Source: an uncultured Clostridia bacterium
GTDB lineage: Bacteria; Bacillota; Clostridia; Oscillospirales; Acutalibacteraceae
Length of the DNA stretch: 16,369 nucleotides
Reading direction: 5' to 3'
NCBI GenBank assembly: GCA_946042285.1
Contig: CAMGDK010000020.1
Location: 1-16,369, forward strand
Positions 1 through 7,994 of this stretch are shown here, piece after piece. Both the position numbers and the translations under genes were made by a program. The notes below the pieces were generated by a model. That model had not been told where the DNA came from. It did no database searches and saw nothing but the letters and a program-made list of their open reading frames with translations. The first letter of the stretch is position 1, and the number at the start of each line of letters is the position of its first letter.

Positions 1-636
1 CTTGATCTTATTCAGGAGGGCAACCTCGGTCTTATCAAGGCTGTTGATAAGTTTGATTACACAAAGGGATTTAAGTTTTCAACCTATGCAACATGGTGGA
101 TAAGACAGGCTATCACAAGAGCTATTGCCGATCAGGCAAGAACAATAAGAATTCCCGTTCACATGGTTGAAACAATCAATAAGGTTAAAAAGGCAAACAG
201 TCAGCTTCTTCATACAAACGGAAGAGAGCCTACTCCCGATGAAATTGCAGAATTTCTCAGCATGCCTGTCGATAAGGTTAGAGAGATATTAAGAGTTGCA
301 CAGGAGCCTGTATCACTTGAAACTCCTATTGGCGAGGAGGAGGATTCTCATCTCGGCGACTTTATCCCCGATGACGATGCACTTGCTCCGGCAGATGCCG
401 CTTCAATGAGCTTGCTTAAGGAGCAGCTTGCAGATGTTCTTAAAACACTGACTCCGAGAGAGGAAAAGGTGCTTTCACTCAGATTCGGTCTTGATGACGG
501 TAATCCAAAGACTCTTGAAGAGGTCGGCAAAGAGTTTAACGTTACAAGAGAGCGTATTCGCCAGATAGAAGCAAAGGCGCTCAGGAAGCTACGTCACCCA
601 AGCAGAAGTAAAAAATTAAAGGACTTTTTAGACTAA
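1..636 (+). CDS. rpoD: RNA polymerase primary sigma factor (sigma-A/RpoD), 3' part
   Basis: Partial gene open at the left edge; 211 codons plus stop are visible. It directs RNA polymerase to vegetative promoters. The frame opens inside region 2: the FDYTKGFKFSTYATWWIRQA stretch (2.3-2.4, -10 recognition and melting) is intact and is followed by the IRIPVHM segment. Region 3 follows (EPTPDEIAEFL, then EPVSLETPIGEEED). Region 4 is near the C-terminus, with LTPREEKVLSLRFGL and the -35-binding helix-turn-helix TLEEVGKEFNVTRERIRQIE. The gene ends in KLKDFLD, as usual for primary sigma factors. Its stop TAA shares one base with the next gene's ATG (TAATG), so the two are probably translationally coupled. 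The three consensus promoters found later in the window fit its known specificity. The missing N-terminal part (regions 1.1-2.1) lies outside the window. Confidence 0.97.
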   Translation, partial: LDLIQEGNLGLIKAVDKFDYTKGFKFSTYATWWIRQAITRAIADQARTIRIPVHMVETINKVKKANSQLLHTNGREPTPDEIAEFLSMPVDKVREILRVAQEPVSLETPIGEEEDSHLGDFIPDDDALAPADAASMSLLKEQLADVLKTLTPREEKVLSLRFGLDDGNPKTLEEVGKEFNVTRERIRQIEAKALRKLRHPSRSKKLKDFLD

Positions 637-848
637 TGACTGAAGAAAAAATTGACAGAATAAATGTGCTTGCTCATAAAGCAAAATCAGTAGGTCTTAC
701 CGAGGAGGAAATGGTTGAGCAGGCAGCACTTCGCAGAGAATATATTGATTCCTTCAAAGCCAGCCTGATAGGTCAGCTTGAAAACACCTACATAGTTGAT
801 GAGAAGGGTAATAAGAAAAAGGTGCAGAGAAAGAAAAAGAATGGGTAA
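636..848 (+). CDS. DUF896 (YnzC-like) small cytoplasmic protein
   Basis: A 70-residue soluble protein. The first half, with IDRINVLAHKAKSVGLTEEE followed by EQAALRREYID, matches the DUF896/YnzC family: two helices joined by a GLTEEE-type turn. The tail is very basic (KGNKKKVQRKKKNG). In Bacillus subtilis the family member YnzC lies in an SOS-associated locus, but no biochemical function is established. There is no signal peptide or membrane segment. The start ATG overlaps the rpoD stop by one base. An AAAGGA at 617-622 is too far away to be a strong site, so reinitiation after rpoD is likely. The 3' end overlaps the next gene by 8 bases. The family call is firm and the role is unknown. Confidence 0.88.
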   Translation: MTEEKIDRINVLAHKAKSVGLTEEEMVEQAALRREYIDSFKASLIGQLENTYIVDEKGNKKKVQRKKKNG

Positions 849-1512
849 ATTAGTAATTATAGAAGGACTTGACGGTTGCGGAAAGTCCACTCAAACAAAG
901 CTATTAGAGGAGTATTTTTCAAATAACGGTATAGCATATAAGAAGATTAAGCTTCCCGATTACGACAATCCGTCAAGTACACTTGTAAAGATGTATCTCG
1001 GCGGTGAATTCGGCACGGATGCAGCTGATGTTAATGCCTATGCGGCAGGCGCGTTTTATGCCGTTGACAGATTTGCTTCATATAAGCTCGGATGGGCAAA
1101 GGATTACGAGGGTGATGTAGTTATACTTGCCGATAGATATGCAACATCAAATTCAATCTATCAAATGGAAAAGCTCAGTCGTGACGAGTGGGATGCTTAT
1201 CTTGAATGGTCGGCTGATTTTGAATATAACAAAATCGGTATTCCAAAGCCTGATCTTGTAATTTATCTTGATATGCCTGTCGATATTTCTCAAAGGCTGA
1301 TGACATCAAGGTATGACGGTGATGAAAGCAAAAAGGATGTTCATGAGGCTGATGTTGGTTTTTTGAACAAGTGCAGAGAATCGGCACTATATACGGCAAA
1401 TAAGCAGGGATGGGCTGTCATACCCTGCTCTGACGGTAAAAACCCATTACCTATCAACGAAATACATAATACGATAATTGATTTTGTAAAAAAGGAAATT
1501 AAAGATGCTTGA
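841..1512 (+). CDS. Thymidylate kinase-family nucleotide kinase
   Basis: A 223-residue P-loop kinase. The Walker A loop GLDGCGKST is at residues 9-17, directly after the first strand (KLVIIE). A DRY motif at 98-100 (ILADRYATSN) matches the conserved DR(Y/F) of dTMP kinases, and SQRLMTSRYDGDE later in the protein resembles the lid region. Length is normal for TMK. The usual RxPG-type motif after strand 2 is replaced by KLPDYDNPSS, so this may be a divergent or specialised dTMP/deoxynucleoside kinase rather than the cell's only Tmk; I therefore give no symbol. ATG 841 is preferred over an upstream in-frame start at 796 because it places the P-loop at the standard distance and gives the 8-base overlap typical of this operon. 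It also overlaps the next gene by 8 bases. Confidence 0.82.
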   Translation: MGKLVIIEGLDGCGKSTQTKLLEEYFSNNGIAYKKIKLPDYDNPSSTLVKMYLGGEFGTDAADVNAYAAGAFYAVDRFASYKLGWAKDYEGDVVILADRYATSNSIYQMEKLSRDEWDAYLEWSADFEYNKIGIPKPDLVIYLDMPVDISQRLMTSRYDGDESKKDVHEADVGFLNKCRESALYTANKQGWAVIPCSDGKNPLPINEIHNTIIDFVKKEIKDA

Positions 1513-2392
1513 TTTTAAAAAGCCTGAATTGAGTGATAAGGCGTGGGTTGATAAATGTCTTGAAAAAGCAAAGGGCATAAACTGTGAATATGCTTTTGGC
1601 AATACTTATATTTGGAGTGTTGCATACTCTACACAGATTTGCAGATTCAAAGACTTTTTCTTATGCCGATGGGGCAAAGGCGAGGATATTATGTATTCCG
1701 TGCCTATCGGTGAGGGGGATTTTAAAGAGGCTGTATTTATGCTTAAGATTGACGCAGATTCTCTCAATATACCACTGAGATTGTACGGCGTAACCGATAG
1801 CTATAAAAAAATTCTCGATGAAGCCTTCCCGAATAAATTTGATTATGAGTATGACGAAGGAAATTTCGACTATATCTATTCAGTTGAGAAAATGTCGCAG
1901 CTTTCAGGTAAGAAATATCATTCAAAAAGAAATCATATAACAAATTTTAAAAAAAACAATCCAAGCTGGAGCTTTGAACCTATTACGAAGGACAATATAT
2001 CCGACTGCATAAAGCTTCATACGCAGTGGATAACAAACCACAAGGACGACTCTGATTATTCGTTTGAATTTGAAGCAGTGCTTTGTGCCTTTGAAAACTT
2101 TGACGATCTCGGCTTTGTAGGCGGACTCATTAGAATTGACGGCGAAGTGGTAGCCTATACTCTCGGTGAAAGGCAGAATGATGATGTTTTTATAACTCAT
2201 TTTGAAAAAGCACCCGCCGACATTCAAGGTGCTTATGCCATCATAAATCAAGAGTTTACTAAAAATTGTCTTTCAAGCTATAAGTATGTAAACAGGGAAG
2301 AGGATTTGGGCATTGAAGGATTGAGGAAGGCAAAGCAGTCGTATAAGCCTGAAATTCTGCTTAAAAAGGCTGTTGCACATTTCAAGGATTAA
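1505..2392 (+). CDS. DUF2156 (MprF C-terminal-like, GNAT-fold) protein
   Basis: A 295-residue soluble protein of the DUF2156 type, related to the catalytic C-terminal domain of phosphatidylglycerol lysyltransferase MprF but lacking the membrane part. The family signature is at about residues 123-150: a YIYSVEKM strand, then LSGKKYHSKRNHITNFKK. The second half has the pattern of a GNAT-like acyltransferase domain: a GGLIRIDGEVVAYTLGER strand pair, AIINQEFTKN, and a closing LRKAKQSYKPE. The actual acyl donor and acceptor cannot be read from the sequence. Lipid aminoacylation is unlikely without a membrane domain; aminoacyl or acetyl transfer to a small molecule is possible. It sits between two enzymes in the rpoD-led run and starts 8 bases before the kinase stop, so it is probably cotranscribed. 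Confidence 0.8.
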   Translation: MLDFKKPELSDKAWVDKCLEKAKGINCEYAFGNTYIWSVAYSTQICRFKDFFLCRWGKGEDIMYSVPIGEGDFKEAVFMLKIDADSLNIPLRLYGVTDSYKKILDEAFPNKFDYEYDEGNFDYIYSVEKMSQLSGKKYHSKRNHITNFKKNNPSWSFEPITKDNISDCIKLHTQWITNHKDDSDYSFEFEAVLCAFENFDDLGFVGGLIRIDGEVVAYTLGERQNDDVFITHFEKAPADIQGAYAIINQEFTKNCLSSYKYVNREEDLGIEGLRKAKQSYKPEILLKKAVAHFKD

Positions 2393-2399
2393 GAATTGT

Positions 2400-2852
2400 A
2401 TGATTAAAGAAATTGATGATTACGGCAAGATAGTACCCTTGTGGCAAGAGGCGTTTGGTGATACAGTGCAAGACATATTGTTTTTCACAAGCAATTGCAC
2501 TAACAAAAAATGCATAGTTTATTTGTGTGATGATAAGGTCGCCTCTATGCTTTTTCTTGTCGATTGCGAATGTAAAGATATTGCTGCACACTATGTTTAT
2601 GCAGCATGCACGCTCAAAAGCATGCAGGGTAAAGGCTATATGACTCAAATTCTCGAGTATTGCGCCGAGAAGTATAAGAACATTTGCCTTATTCCCGCAA
2701 GTGACAGTCTTGTGAAATACTATAACGACAGAGGTCTGTTGTTCGAGCACATCATAGATGATTTAAGCTTTAACGAAACAAATGAAATCAAAGAGTACCT
2801 GCTTGAAGGATATGAGTTAACGAATCCTTCGGTTCTTGCCGATTTCAGTTAG
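2400..2852 (+). CDS. GNAT family N-acetyltransferase
   Basis: A 150-residue protein with a GNAT acyl-CoA-binding motif at residues 73-85 (KSMQGKGYMTQIL, of the (R/Q)xxGxG/A type), preceded by a hydrophobic strand ending YVYAACTL. The later LIPASDSLVKYYNDRGL segment matches strand 5 and the following helix of GNAT enzymes. The substrate is unknown. ATG 2400 is chosen, 7 bases after the previous stop and about 11 bases after AAGGAT (2383-2388). An in-frame TTG at 2373 would add only residues that belong to the upstream overlap. The adjacent DUF2156 gene shares the same fold superfamily, so the two make a small acyltransferase pair. Confidence 0.82.
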   Translation: MIKEIDDYGKIVPLWQEAFGDTVQDILFFTSNCTNKKCIVYLCDDKVASMLFLVDCECKDIAAHYVYAACTLKSMQGKGYMTQILEYCAEKYKNICLIPASDSLVKYYNDRGLLFEHIIDDLSFNETNEIKEYLLEGYELTNPSVLADFS

Positions 2853-2865
2853 CGGAGGGATTATT

Positions 2866-3405
2866 TTGGTATATTTATTTTTAGCAGACGGCTTTGAAAT
2901 AATAGAGGCTCTTGCACCTGTTGATATGATGCGAAGGGCAAAAATTGATGTTAAAACTGTCGGAGTCAGCGGTAAAACCGTTCGTTCATCGTGCGGTGTT
3001 GAGGTGACCTCGGATATTACTATTGACGAATTTAATCCCGACGGTCTTGAAGCCGTTGTCCTGCCCGGAGGTTTGCCGGGTACGCTTAATCTTGAGGCTG
3101 ACAGTAGGGTTCAGTCAGCTATTGATTATGCTGTCGATAACAACAAATATGTTTGTGCTATATGTGCAGCTCCGTCCATTCTCGGTCATAAAGGAATACT
3201 CAGAGGCAAGGAAGCTGTTTGCTATCCGGGCTACGAGGAGGATTTGACAGGTGCAGTTATCTCCGAAAATCATGTTGCAGTTGACGGTAGGTTCATTACT
3301 GCAAAGGGTGCAGGCGTTTCCGTCGATTTCGGTCTTGAAATTGTTAAGGTGCTTGCAGGCAAGGAAGCAGCAGACAGGGTTAGAAGTGCAATTCAGTGCA
3401 AATGA
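2866..3405 (+). CDS. DJ-1/PfpI (ThiJ/YajL-like) family protein
   Basis: A 179-residue flavodoxin-like protein of the DJ-1 family, cytoplasmic, whose members include deglycases/glyoxalases and redox-sensing chaperones. The start matches the family (VYLFLADGFEIIEALAPVDM). E14 corresponds to human DJ-1 E18, and C100 in the nucleophile elbow (AICAAPS) corresponds to C106. LPGGLPG at 66-72 and the VDGRFITAKGAG segment are also typical. Start choice: TTG 2866 lies 7 bases after a clear GGAGG (2854-2858) and puts the first strand at the N-terminus; an in-frame TTG at 2836 would add ten residues encoded over the Shine-Dalgarno itself. The next gene begins in the stop codon (ATGA). The fold is certain; the precise enzymatic role is open. 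Confidence 0.9.
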   Translation: MVYLFLADGFEIIEALAPVDMMRRAKIDVKTVGVSGKTVRSSCGVEVTSDITIDEFNPDGLEAVVLPGGLPGTLNLEADSRVQSAIDYAVDNNKYVCAICAAPSILGHKGILRGKEAVCYPGYEEDLTGAVISENHVAVDGRFITAKGAGVSVDFGLEIVKVLAGKEAADRVRSAIQCK

Positions 3406-3956
3406 AAAAGGAATTAAGAAATCAGCTTTTAAGAAAAAGAAAAGCAATTGTTGATAAGTATAAAAAGGACAGTGCAATAATTGACAATTTGCTTTGCAGC
3501 AGTATCTTTGATAATGCGCAAAAAATCCTGTTTTATGCATCACTCGAGGATGAGATTGATACATTTGGCAGTATAAGGCAGGCATTGAAGCTCGGCAAGC
3601 ATGTGTATCTTCCTGTCTGTCTTGATAAAAACGGAAAAATGGATTTTTACAAAATAAATTCATTAGATCAATTAAAATCAGGCAGCTTTGGCGTAAGGGA
3701 GCCCGATATATGCCAATGCAGCAGGATTGATAATTATGACAATGCATTATGTATTGTTCCCGGTGTCGCCTTCGATAAAACGGGATACAGAATGGGATAC
3801 GGCAAAGGATATTATGACAGATTTTTGTCGAGCGTGTCTGTTGTATCGGTAGGGCTGTGCTACGATGAATTACTTGTTGACAATTTGCCGTTAAATGAAT
3901 ATGATATAGCTGTTAATTTTATTGTTACAGAGAGTCGTATTATAAAAATCAGTTAA
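3402..3956 (+). CDS. 5-formyltetrahydrofolate cyclo-ligase
   Basis: A 184-residue enzyme converting 5-formyl-THF to 5,10-methenyl-THF with ATP, part of one-carbon metabolism in the cytoplasm. The diagnostic ATP/Mg-binding motif GYRMGYGKGYYDRFL is at 128-142. FGVREP at 96-101 and the basic N-terminal helix KKELRNQLLRKRKAI are also family features, and the length is normal. The ATG overlaps the DJ-1 stop (ATGA). A GTG at 3396 is an alternative that adds two residues. I see no strong Shine-Dalgarno, so coupling to the upstream gene is likely. Confidence 0.94.
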   Translation: MKKELRNQLLRKRKAIVDKYKKDSAIIDNLLCSSIFDNAQKILFYASLEDEIDTFGSIRQALKLGKHVYLPVCLDKNGKMDFYKINSLDQLKSGSFGVREPDICQCSRIDNYDNALCIVPGVAFDKTGYRMGYGKGYYDRFLSSVSVVSVGLCYDELLVDNLPLNEYDIAVNFIVTESRIIKIS

Positions 3957-3966
3957 GGAGGAAGCT

Positions 3967-5244
3967 ATGGATAATTCAGATTTTAACTTGAATGAAACAG
4001 GGATAAATCCTGTTGATACTGCAAGCTCCAACAACGATATATATTTTTCTAATGTTGAGCCTGAGACGGAGAATAATAAGCCTGTTACGGCAAGTCCGAG
4101 GACTCATGCTCCGGTAAAACGCAAAAGAAAGGATAAGGGTGTGGCAAACACCTATACCTTCTTCATAGTCGTTATCGTTGTTTCAATGGCACTTTCTATT
4201 TATGCCGTGATGTGTTTAAATGATATTCTTGCAATAACAAAAACTACATCATCTGTCACCGTCAGCCTTGATAAGCCTCTTGACGATATGGGTGAGGCAA
4301 TTGATATTCTTGCCGATAACGGACTTATAAAATGTAAAGGCTTTTGCAGACTCTTTGCAGAATACAGAAAAGCACAGGTCGGTCCAAATTATCGTAACGG
4401 CGTATATTTTAAAGATAAGACGTATGAGCCGGGTGTTTATTATCTCAACGGTAAAATGGGCTTAGAGGGTATGCTCCAAACCTTGCAGGGTAGCTCACAA
4501 ACGGCTGAAACCGTAACACTTACCTTCCCGGAGGGTTACACTGTTCCCGACATAGTAGAAAAGCTTACCGCAAACGAGGTTTGCGATAAATCAGCGCTTT
4601 TATCAGTTATTCAAACTGTTGATTTTAACTATTCTCTTGTGGGAAATCTCAAAGCACAGGAGAATGTGCCTTACAGACTTGAGGGTTATCTTTTCCCTGA
4701 TACCTATGAGTTTTATATAGGAGAAAGTGCAACATCGGTTGTCCGTAAATTCTTGTCAAACGGTGATGCAAAGATTAAAGAGAAATACAGAAAGAGAGCC
4801 GAAGAGCTTGGCTACTCTATGGATGACATCATTAAGATTGCTTCAATTATCCAGTGTGAAGCAGGTAACGAGGAGCAAATGAAAATTATTTCCTCTGTTA
4901 TTCATAATCGTCTTAAGGATCAAGCAAATTTCCCGCTATTAGGTATTGATTCAACTGCAGATTATATTACAAATAAGGTTGCGCCTTCATTGGCATCTAC
5001 ATCCGCACACACAGGTGATTACTATATGCCGTACTATAACACAACCGGCAGTGCAACTCTTGTAGGTCTTCCGGTAAGCCCGATTTGCAATCCGGGTATT
5101 ACCGCAATTGTTGCTGCCTTGTATCCGGATGATACTGATTATTATTATTTCTTCCATGATACAAACGGTAATATGTACACTGCAAAAACCTATTCGGAAT
5201 TTAAACAAAAAATTATTGCTTATGCACCTTATTTGAGTTACTAA
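3967..5244 (+). CDS. mltG: Endolytic murein transglycosylase MltG (YceG-like)
   Basis: A 425-residue bitopic membrane protein. It has an Asn/Asp-rich then basic cytoplasmic N-tail (1-60; KRKRKDKG just before the membrane) and one transmembrane helix at about 62-84. The extracytoplasmic part shows a LysM-like first half (PEGYTVPDIVEKL at 188-200) and the YceG catalytic core. LEGYLFPDTYEF (238-249) is a family hallmark. ASIIQCEAG (292-300) contains the expected catalytic Glu298, and VIHNRL (311-316) follows. A later GLPVSPICNPG segment (367-377) is also typical. MltG cleaves nascent glycan strands during wall synthesis. AAGGAGG (3956-3962) precedes the ATG by an ideal distance. In B. subtilis mltG (yrrL) is followed by trmR and the U32 genes; here the U32 gene follows directly. 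Confidence 0.96.
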   Translation: MDNSDFNLNETGINPVDTASSNNDIYFSNVEPETENNKPVTASPRTHAPVKRKRKDKGVANTYTFFIVVIVVSMALSIYAVMCLNDILAITKTTSSVTVSLDKPLDDMGEAIDILADNGLIKCKGFCRLFAEYRKAQVGPNYRNGVYFKDKTYEPGVYYLNGKMGLEGMLQTLQGSSQTAETVTLTFPEGYTVPDIVEKLTANEVCDKSALLSVIQTVDFNYSLVGNLKAQENVPYRLEGYLFPDTYEFYIGESATSVVRKFLSNGDAKIKEKYRKRAEELGYSMDDIIKIASIIQCEAGNEEQMKIISSVIHNRLKDQANFPLLGIDSTADYITNKVAPSLASTSAHTGDYYMPYYNTTGSATLVGLPVSPICNPGITAIVAALYPDDTDYYYFFHDTNGNMYTAKTYSEFKQKIIAYAPYLSY

Positions 5245-5246
5245 AT

Positions 5247-6473
5247 ATGAGAAATATTGAATTACTTTCACCCTGCGGTGATTATGAAAGATTAAAGCTT
5301 GCTCTGAAATTCGGAGCCGATGCGGTATATCTTGCAGGTGAGCAGTTCGGAATGAGGACTAATCCGTCAAACTTTACAGCCGAAGAGCTTAAAAAGGCAG
5401 TTGAGCTTGTTCATTCGCTTAACAAAAAAGTATATCTTACCTGCAACACATTGCCGAGAAATAACGAAATTGATGCGCTTCCGGATTTCCTTAAATATGC
5501 ACAGGAAATAGGTATAGATGCATTTATTATCGCAGACATCGGCGTTATGGCGCTTGCAAAAAAACATGCACCTGATGTTGATATTCACATGTCAACACAG
5601 GTTGGTATTGTAAACTATCAATCTGCGAACACTCTTTATGAAATGGGTGCAAGTCGCATTGTTACCGCAAGAGAGCTTTCACTTGACGAGATTAAAGCAA
5701 TTAGAGATAAAACACCGCCTGAGCTTGAAATTGAGGTATTTGTTCACGGAGCTATGTGCATGAGCTTTTCCGGCAGATGTATCCTTTCCGATTACATGGT
5801 TGGTAGGGATGCAAACCGCGGCGACTGCGCTCAGCCATGCAGATGGAAATATCACCTTGTTGAAGAAAAAAGACCGGGCCAGTATTTTCCGATAAATCAA
5901 GACGAGTCGGGTACTTATGTCTTCAACTCACGGGATTTGTGTATGATAGAGCATATACCCGAGCTTGTCGATGCAGGTGTCGATTCGTTTAAAATCGAAG
6001 GTAGGGCTAAAAGTGAGTACTACACAGCAATAGTCACCTACGCATACAGAAATGCTATTGACGAGTACATGAAAAATCCTTCTCCTGATTTCAAGGTTCC
6101 GCAGTGGATTCTTGATGAGATGGAAAAAATGAGTCATAGGGAATACACAACCGGCTTCAATTTCGGTAAAATGGAAAACGGACAGGTGCTTGATAACGGT
6201 GGATACATTCGCAATTGGGATGTTTGTGCACTTTATAACGATTACGCTGACGGTAGGCTTATTGTTGACCAAAGAAATCGTTTTTATGAAGGTGACGAGC
6301 TCGAGGTTGTAGAGCCGAATAAAAAGCCTTATAAGCTTGTTGTAGAGGATTTATACAACCTTACGGAGAATGTAAAAACCGATGTTGCAAACAAGGCAAC
6401 GAACACATATTCATTCAAATGCAATATTCCCGTATCACCCGATGCTATTTTCAGACGACCTCGTACAGAATAA
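5247..6473 (+). CDS. U32 family protein, probable tRNA/rRNA hydroxylation protein (TrhP-like)
   Basis: A 408-residue cytoplasmic protein that matches the complete U32 signature at 163-181 (ExF, two residues, G(S/A)xC, four residues, GxC, then S). Further cysteines at 194 and 198 (GDCAQPC), together with C171 and C178, look like iron-sulfur ligands. The N-terminal half is TIM-barrel-like (ELLSPCGDYERLKLALKFGADAVYLAG). A SFKIEGRAKSEYY block follows, then a small beta domain. Although named peptidases, characterised members act in RNA hydroxylation: RlhA on 23S rRNA, and TrhP (YrrN/YrrO) in prephenate-dependent 5-hydroxyuridine formation at tRNA position 34. The mltG neighbour favours the TrhP branch. 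It starts two bases after the mltG stop without an obvious Shine-Dalgarno, so it is probably coupled. The terminator at 6480 follows. Confidence 0.9.
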   Translation: MRNIELLSPCGDYERLKLALKFGADAVYLAGEQFGMRTNPSNFTAEELKKAVELVHSLNKKVYLTCNTLPRNNEIDALPDFLKYAQEIGIDAFIIADIGVMALAKKHAPDVDIHMSTQVGIVNYQSANTLYEMGASRIVTARELSLDEIKAIRDKTPPELEIEVFVHGAMCMSFSGRCILSDYMVGRDANRGDCAQPCRWKYHLVEEKRPGQYFPINQDESGTYVFNSRDLCMIEHIPELVDAGVDSFKIEGRAKSEYYTAIVTYAYRNAIDEYMKNPSPDFKVPQWILDEMEKMSHREYTTGFNFGKMENGQVLDNGGYIRNWDVCALYNDYADGRLIVDQRNRFYEGDELEVVEPNKKPYKLVVEDLYNLTENVKTDVANKATNTYSFKCNIPVSPDAIFRRPRTE

Positions 6474-6479
6474 AATTTA

Positions 6480-6510
6480 CCCCTAAGAGTAATAATACCT
6501 TAGGGGTTTT
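6480..6510 (+). terminator. Intrinsic terminator ending the rpoD-to-U32 gene run
   Basis: A perfect 8-bp stem CCCCTAAG (6480-6487) / CTTAGGGG (6499-6506) with an 11-base loop, followed at once by TTTT (6507-6510). It begins 7 bases after the U32 stop. The T-run is short, so termination may be incomplete, which matters because the next gene starts only 4 bases later. Confidence 0.78.
6502..6506 (+). promoter_or_regulatory. Ribosome binding site of the PBP gene, inside the terminator stem
   Basis: AGGGG, 7 bases before ATG 6514, is the only plausible Shine-Dalgarno for the PBP gene and is wholly contained in the 3' arm of the terminator hairpin. A read-through transcript that keeps the hairpin would have this site base-paired; a transcript starting within or after the 5' arm would not. 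Confidence 0.6.
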
Positions 6511-6513
6511 GTT

Positions 6514-7971
6514 ATGTCTAAAAGGATAATTTCAATCGCACTTTTCTTTACTTTCCTGTTTTCTGCCGTCAGCGGAAGATGCGCCTATATCATGATGAGC
6601 AACAATTATGCAGTTGCAAAAGGGTATAACAGCAAAAGCTACAATATCTGCAATACTTATACAACAATAGTTGATAGATATGAAACGCCGCTGAATAATA
6701 ACACAAAATCCCTTGCAGCCATTGTAAGACCGAATGAAAAGGATATGTCTGAATTGCCTCTTTTGTTCAATGCCGACGCCGTTAAAGAAATTACATCACA
6801 GCTCAAGAGCGGAGATGTGGTTATCAGGAAAATAGACAAATATTCAAACACAAAATACATCAAAGTTATTGAAGTTATTGAGGAAAACAGTCCCGATATG
6901 CTCTGTCGCCATTTGATAGACAGAGCCTGCGGTGGATTGGAATTATCACTCGGCAACGCAATCGGCAGTGTTAAAATCAACTACTCAGTCGATGCTTTAG
7001 GCAGAATACTTGCCGGTGATAACGGTACGATAATCAATAATAACGACAAAAAAACAGTCAAAATATCAGTTGACAGCAGACTGCAAAAAATAGCAGAATC
7101 ATCATCAAAATCAATAAAAAAAGGCGCAGTAGTGATAGCAGATTGCAGCACCTCTCAAATCCTTGCGTGTTACAGCGCAGGTGAAGACTATCTCAATCGA
7201 GCATCGTCAAATTACGCTATCGGCTCAATATTCAAGTTAGTTGTGTGCGCATCTGCACTCGAGAATAATGTCAGCCTGACATACAAATGTGAAAACAAAA
7301 TCAAAGTAGGAGACACCACCTTTTGCTGTCAAAATAATAAAGCACACGGCAAGCAAAATATGAAGCAGGCACTTGCTAATTCCTGCAACTGCTATTTTGT
7401 TAAGCTTGCATTGACTCTCGGAGCACAAAGTATATACGACACCGCTAAAGAATTCGGATTTTTAAACGACATCGAATTATATTCCGATTTCAATATTAAG
7501 CATGGAGCATTTGCAGATTTAAAGGAATTGGAGTCAAAGGGACAGCTTGCGCTTATAGGCTTCGGTCAAGGTGTGCTGACAGATAATCCAATTCACTTTT
7601 CAGCCGTCGTGTCCGCAATAGCAAACGGCGGCATATATAATCCGCCGACTCTTGCACTTAATAATCAAAAAGGCACAAGAGTTATGAGCGAATCAAACGC
7701 AAAAAAGCTTCGCGAATATATGCGCTATGTTGTCACAAACGGCACGGGCACTTCTGCCGAATACAACAATTCATCAGCAGGAAAAACCGCAACTGCACAG
7801 AGCGGCATATATATAGATGAAAAAGAAATATTAAATACATTCTTTGTAGGCTTTTATCCTTATGATAACCCAAAGTATTCAATTGTAGTTATGTGTGAAA
7901 ACGGCACAAGCGGAGCAGGGGATTGCAGTCCTATTTTTAGTACGATAGTTGAAAATCTTGAAAAAATATAG
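6514..7971 (+). CDS. Class B penicillin-binding protein, short PbpA-like transpeptidase
   Basis: A 485-residue cell-wall D,D-transpeptidase, anchored by an uncleaved N-terminal hydrophobic segment (about 5-25). A short N-terminal region contains TIVDRYETPL (50-60), like the start of class B PBPs, but no long dimerisation domain. The transpeptidase domain spans about 180-480. The active-site Ser238 is in SIFK (238-241), the second motif is SCN (290-292), and the third is KTA (424-426), a variant of the usual KTG. FGQG is at 350-353. The size and the SCN motif resemble the PbpA group, such as that of actinobacteria. There are many cysteines for an exported domain, including CC at 271-272. Its ribosome binding site is buried in the upstream terminator. 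No SEDS partner gene is visible here. Confidence 0.9.
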   Translation: MSKRIISIALFFTFLFSAVSGRCAYIMMSNNYAVAKGYNSKSYNICNTYTTIVDRYETPLNNNTKSLAAIVRPNEKDMSELPLLFNADAVKEITSQLKSGDVVIRKIDKYSNTKYIKVIEVIEENSPDMLCRHLIDRACGGLELSLGNAIGSVKINYSVDALGRILAGDNGTIINNNDKKTVKISVDSRLQKIAESSSKSIKKGAVVIADCSTSQILACYSAGEDYLNRASSNYAIGSIFKLVVCASALENNVSLTYKCENKIKVGDTTFCCQNNKAHGKQNMKQALANSCNCYFVKLALTLGAQSIYDTAKEFGFLNDIELYSDFNIKHGAFADLKELESKGQLALIGFGQGVLTDNPIHFSAVVSAIANGGIYNPPTLALNNQKGTRVMSESNAKKLREYMRYVVTNGTGTSAEYNNSSAGKTATAQSGIYIDEKEILNTFFVGFYPYDNPKYSIVVMCENGTSGAGDCSPIFSTIVENLEKI

Positions 7972-7977
7972 TATAAT
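7949..7977 (+). promoter_or_regulatory. Sigma-A promoter of the WYL regulator
   Basis: TTGAAA (7949-7954), a 17-base spacer, then TATAAT (7972-7977). The -35 lies inside the end of the PBP gene and the -10 begins one base after its stop. Transcription should start near 7984, only about ten bases before the WYL gene's ATG. Confidence 0.75.
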
Positions 7978-7994
7978 AACTGCGAGGTGATAAT

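Noticed and set aside
3115..3747. 210-codon open frame on the - strand across the DJ-1 and cyclo-ligase genes
   Set aside because: It is antisense to two firmly identified genes, has no ribosome binding site or recognisable motif, and has a Cys/His-rich composition typical of an antisense shadow.
3915..3945. Internal promoter ahead of mltG (TTGTTA and TATAAA)
   Set aside because: The spacing between the two boxes is only about 13-14 bases and the -35 is poor; the mltG Shine-Dalgarno fits simple operon continuation.
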